Source: Phycisphaeraceae bacterium
GTDB lineage: Bacteria > Planctomycetota > Phycisphaerae > Phycisphaerales > UBA1924
Assembly: GCA_020639195.1 (NCBI GenBank)
Contig: JACKHB010000004.1
Coordinates: 496,001 to 560,000, forward strand
Direction: 5' to 3'
DNA length: 64,000 bases
A program made the translations under genes and the position numbers. Shown in pieces: positions 60,924 through 64,000 of this stretch (the stretch's first letter is position 1; every line of letters starts with the position of its first letter). The notes beneath the pieces are model-generated. The model searched no databases. It had not been told where the DNA came from and saw nothing but the letters and a program-made list of their open reading frames with translations.

Positions 60924-63900
60924 TCAGCGGCCGGGCTGCTCTGTGCCGAACTGCCTGCCGCGGGGCGCGCTGATCGCGGCCATGTTGGGCATGTTGTAGA
61001 TGTACTGTGCCTCGAGGGCCTTGTCGATGCGGATCTTCGACTCGGTGAGGTGGGCGAGGGTGTAGGGATCGAGCTTGCCGGCGTTTCCGTTGGAGGTGAC
61101 TCGCCCGAGCTTGTCGCTGAGGTTGCGCAGCTTCATGGTTGCGAGCGTGGCGATGGGCTTGCTCGCGGCGCTGCTGGAGCCGCCCTCGAGGGACAGGTCG
61201 ATCAGGCGCTCGACCATCTCGCGCTGCAGATTGCGGCGGAGGCTGGAGATCATGGGATCTCGGGCGGAGTAGCGGCGGTCGGCCGAGCCGTCGAGTTCGC
61301 TGAAGACCGAGCCGTACACGGAGTCCATGACTTCGCTGACGGTGACTGCGTCCTGACCGGTGGGCGTCATGAGCTCGTTGTCGTAGACGCGTCCCAGGGT
61401 GCCCGGGTTCATGACCATGGACAGGGCCGAGGCCTGGATGCCCATGATGCGGTCGTGCACGGGCCACGAGGGGCTGTCGAAGATGGCCGCCATGCCGCCC
61501 TCGTCGTACCAGCGGTCGTTGGCGAGGTACTGGAAGAGCTCGGGCGTCAGGCCGAAGGCCTCGTCGTAGAAGCTGTTGTCGATGATGAACTGGAGCGCCT
61601 CACGCTGCTTGGTGGGCTCGACGATCTCGATGGGGGCGCGTCCGTTGGGGTCGCCCTTCTTGTCGCGGTAGACGTACGTGCCGCCGAGCCAGCGGCTCAT
61701 CATGGAGAGCGAGCGGGTCTGCAGGCTGAGGGTCATGGAGTACGCGCGGCGGGCGCGGGACCACGACTGCCCGTCCTTGACGAAGCGGTCGAGGATGCGC
61801 TGGCGGTGCCAGTCGGCCAGGCGGATGTTCTCGCGGGCGTAGTTGATGACGTCCTTGCCGAGGTCCCAGCGGGCGGCGTAGGGATCGGGCCCCCAGGTGT
61901 CTTCGTCTGTGGCGTAGGGCAGGTCTTCCTCGGCGACGCGCTTGACGATCTCCTTGGGGTCGCCGAAGGTGTACCCGTACTCGATGGCCCAGAAGTCGTA
62001 CGGCCCGATGTTGGTCATCGAGACGTCGCCCTGAACCGTGCCGTTGGCGACGCGGATGTTGTCGCCGTTGTAGTCCATGACGCTGGCGCCCCAGGTCTTC
62101 TTGCCGGCGAATTCCTCGCTGTTCATCTCGTCGAGGGTCTGGATGGACGAGGCGCGGAAGTTGTGGCGAAGACCGAGAGTGTGCCCGACCTCGTGGGCGA
62201 CCAGGTCCGCGAGCATCGGCCCGAGGAACTCCTCGGGGATGCCGTCGAGCAGGGAGGTCGGCTCGTCGCCGCCCTCACCGCCCTCGCCTTCGGGGGCCGG
62301 GCGGTTGCCCCGGCGGCGTCGCTCGGGCTGCTGCTCGGCGGCGGGCGGCTTGGCCTGGCCCATGCCGAGCTTGGCCTTGATCTCGTCGGGGATCTGGTGG
62401 ATGAGCTCGGGGTTCTGCTCGAGCTGCTTGCGGATCATCTCGAGGACCTCGGCGGGGATGTCGTCGGGGCCGTCGAGGACGGTGTCGTCGTCGGGAATCG
62501 CGAGGTGGCCGTCGAGCATCTCGAGCTGCATGCGCAGCCGCTCCATCTGCATGGCCTTGCCGTGCGAGGCCATGCACATGCCGTTCATCTGGCTGTGGCG
62601 AGCGCCGAGGCCGTCGTACAGGTCGTCGCCGGCGACGGTCGCGTCGACCATTGTGGCGGGGTGGCCGCCGTAGGCGCGCGGGCCCTGGGCGAGACGCGCG
62701 GCGATCATCTCGTCACGCTCGGCGGGGTCGGCCAGGCGGATGCGCGGGTCCCAACGCGGGTGCGAGTCGAACCACGCGAGCGTCTCTGGCGAGAAGTTCT
62801 CCATTGCCAATTCGGGCATCATGTCGTGGTACTGGAAGTAGAAGCCGCGGATGAAGCCGTCGGTCAGCACGATGTCGGCGTCGAGGATCTGGCCGGTCTC
62901 GGGGTTGACGCGGCTGGGCCCGATCGCGGTGCCCTGGTTGTTGGCGAGCCAGCGGATGAAGTTGTAGCGGACGTCCTCGGGGTCCTTGTCCATGTGGGCG
63001 CCGGTCTCGGCGTCCTGGTACTGGATGTCGATGGCGCCGAGGATGCCGACCTGCTCGAAGGCCTTGTTCCAGTAGTCCAGACCCTGCTTCACCCAGCGCC
63101 GGTAGCGCACGGGCGTGGCGTGATCGATGTAGTAGACGATGGGCTCCTTGGGCGGGCTCAGGCGCAGGCTCGGGTCGCGCTTCTCGAGGTGCCAGCGGTT
63201 GATGTAGCGAACCCACGTCTCCTCGCTGTTCATCTTGCCCAAGTCGAGGTGGGTAGTCGTGAAGTAGCCGACGCGGGTGTCGGCCTCGCGTGGGCGGTAG
63301 GACGGATTGCCGCGGATCTCGCTGAGCGAGAAGTGGAAGGTCTGGAGCGTGCCGTCGCGCGCGGGGACTTCCCAGGCGAGTTCGACGTTGGAGGGGAAGG
63401 CCTTGGCCTCGGCGATGGTGGCGAGGCGGGTCTGCAGGCCCATGCCCGAGCCGCCGAAGAACTGCGAGGCGTTGCCAAGCAGGAAGTCGTCCATGTCGAT
63501 CACGGGCTGGCCGTTGGGGCCCATGCAGACGATCGGGACGCTGAGGATGACGCGGTCGGTGAAGAGTCGCTGGACGCTGCTGCCGGTTTCGGCGTCTCCC
63601 GTGGAGGTCACGGAGATCTGCGGCGCCATGAGGGCCATGGTCTTGTCGAAGCGGCGCCAGTAGCAGTAGAGGTCGCTGACCTGCAGGCCGGCGTAGACGT
63701 CGCCGCCGCCCATGGTGGTCGCAATGAACTGCCGCTTGCGGTCGAACCCACGGGGGAGCTCGGCCAGCATCTGGCCGTCCTTGCTGCGCGTCCAGATGTT
63801 GTAGTAGCTGTCACCGTCGGCCGTGGAGACCACCTGGGTGAACCCCTCGGACACGTCGCTCCAGTCGGCAAAGTCCTGATCCCGCGAACCGCCGCCGGAC

Positions 63901-64000
63901 CGACCGCCCATCATTCTCGCCATTTCGGCGGGGGTGAGCTGATCTGCCCCGGTGGGCTCGGTGTTGGTCGGGTCGGACTGACCCAGGGTGGTCGAGATGC
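60924..64000 (-). CDS. Large secreted zinc metalloprotease (DUF5117-like), 5' end outside window
   Basis: The frame has no stop up to the right edge of the window, so the N-terminus, including any signal peptide, is missing; 1025 residues are seen. The zinc site HEVGHTLGLRHN is of the metzincin-like kind in DUF5117/DUF4953 proteases, and is followed by KTWGASVMDYNGDN, a Met-turn-like MDY. Before it is a Pro/Arg/Glu-rich linker (PAAEQQPERRRRGNRPAPEG). The end part contains many helices. In related proteins the domains act outside the cell on peptides. The orientation is opposite to dxr. It ends at 60924 in GTEQPGR. Confidence 0.85.
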   Translation of the reverse strand, partial: ISTTLGQSDPTNTEPTGADQLTPAEMARMMGGRSGGGSRDQDFADWSDVSEGFTQVVSTADGDSYYNIWTRSKDGQMLAELPRGFDRKRQFIATTMGGGDVYAGLQVSDLYCYWRRFDKTMALMAPQISVTSTGDAETGSSVQRLFTDRVILSVPIVCMGPNGQPVIDMDDFLLGNASQFFGGSGMGLQTRLATIAEAKAFPSNVELAWEVPARDGTLQTFHFSLSEIRGNPSYRPREADTRVGYFTTTHLDLGKMNSEETWVRYINRWHLEKRDPSLRLSPPKEPIVYYIDHATPVRYRRWVKQGLDYWNKAFEQVGILGAIDIQYQDAETGAHMDKDPEDVRYNFIRWLANNQGTAIGPSRVNPETGQILDADIVLTDGFIRGFYFQYHDMMPELAMENFSPETLAWFDSHPRWDPRIRLADPAERDEMIAARLAQGPRAYGGHPATMVDATVAGDDLYDGLGARHSQMNGMCMASHGKAMQMERLRMQLEMLDGHLAIPDDDTVLDGPDDIPAEVLEMIRKQLEQNPELIHQIPDEIKAKLGMGQAKPPAAEQQPERRRRGNRPAPEGEGGEGGDEPTSLLDGIPEEFLGPMLADLVAHEVGHTLGLRHNFRASSIQTLDEMNSEEFAGKKTWGASVMDYNGDNIRVANGTVQGDVSMTNIGPYDFWAIEYGYTFGDPKEIVKRVAEEDLPYATDEDTWGPDPYAARWDLGKDVINYARENIRLADWHRQRILDRFVKDGQSWSRARRAYSMTLSLQTRSLSMMSRWLGGTYVYRDKKGDPNGRAPIEIVEPTKQREALQFIIDNSFYDEAFGLTPELFQYLANDRWYDEGGMAAIFDSPSWPVHDRIMGIQASALSMVMNPGTLGRVYDNELMTPTGQDAVTVSEVMDSVYGSVFSELDGSADRRYSARDPMISSLRRNLQREMVERLIDLSLEGGSSSAASKPIATLATMKLRNLSDKLGRVTSNGNAGKLDPYTLAHLTESKIRIDKALEAQYIYNMPNMAAISAPRGRQFGTEQPGR

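Noticed and set aside
59518..61467. 649-codon frame on the minus strand across dxr and into the metalloprotease
   Set aside because: It is in another frame than the metalloprotease and antisense to dxr, with no recognisable domain.

Overview
This 64 kb, GC-rich window looks like a chromosome segment of a planctomycete, most likely of the Phycisphaerae. The evidence is an ECF sigma factor followed by a Ser/Thr kinase with a long tetratricopeptide tail, a secreted protein with a dockerin-like end, a peroxidase ending in a hydrophobic stretch plus an arginine cluster (PEP-CTERM-like), a formylglycine-type sulfatase, FG-GAP proteins and a SecE with an unusually long N-terminal part. No integrase, transposase, prophage, CRISPR array or rRNA was seen. 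The taxonomy is an inference from gene content, not from a marker search.

Layout. 0-8 kb: the end of a peptidase-like gene, then a minus-strand translation and export cluster that reads tRNA-Thr, tuf, rpmG, tRNA-Trp, secE, nusG and then a giant AsmA-like gene instead of rplK. 8-17 kb: a secreted DUF1028/FG-GAP/dockerin protein, cysC with a PAP phosphatase (sulfate activation), a zinc-binding hypothetical, two tandemly duplicated lipoproteins, rimO and a sulfatase. 17-19.6 kb: a broken region with a truncated nucleotidyltransferase pair, a small conserved protein and an nuoF whose frame is lost and regained. 19.8-26 kb: secreted haem peroxidase, ECF sigma factor and the 1274-residue kinase-TPR protein. 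26-32.6 kb: an HxlR-like regulator divergent from a VOC gene, two related porins and a PhoB/PhoR-type two-component system, with a lipoprotein overlapping the kinase gene tail to tail. 32.7-38 kb: phoH, a 7TM-HD phosphohydrolase (PgpH type), a CorA/ZntB transporter and a DUF3667 membrane protein. 38-41 kb: an overlapping minus-strand set of dus, an exported hydrolase and a DinB-like gene. 41-44 kb: lipoprotein, PIG-L deacetylase and an FG-GAP protein. 44-49 kb: a tetR / adaptor / RND efflux operon with two palindromic operators. 49-53.9 kb: SpoVR, a secreted esterase, a zinc-ribbon membrane protein and a hypothetical gene whose 3' half is full of palindromes. 53.8-64 kb: rho, ptsI, RNase E/G, dxr and a large zinc metalloprotease cut by the window edge.

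The most unusual observations are the nuoF with three net one-base losses that together restore the frame, a ~512-bp tandem lipoprotein duplication that carries its own leader, an atypical EF-Tu switch I, an in-frame ~85-residue insertion in the dihydrouridine synthase, ten gapless 42-residue TPR units in the kinase, a 34-nt near-identical sequence in two intergenic leaders 35 kb apart, and the DUF1028/FG-GAP/dockerin fusion. No clear new defence or mobile system could be demonstrated.
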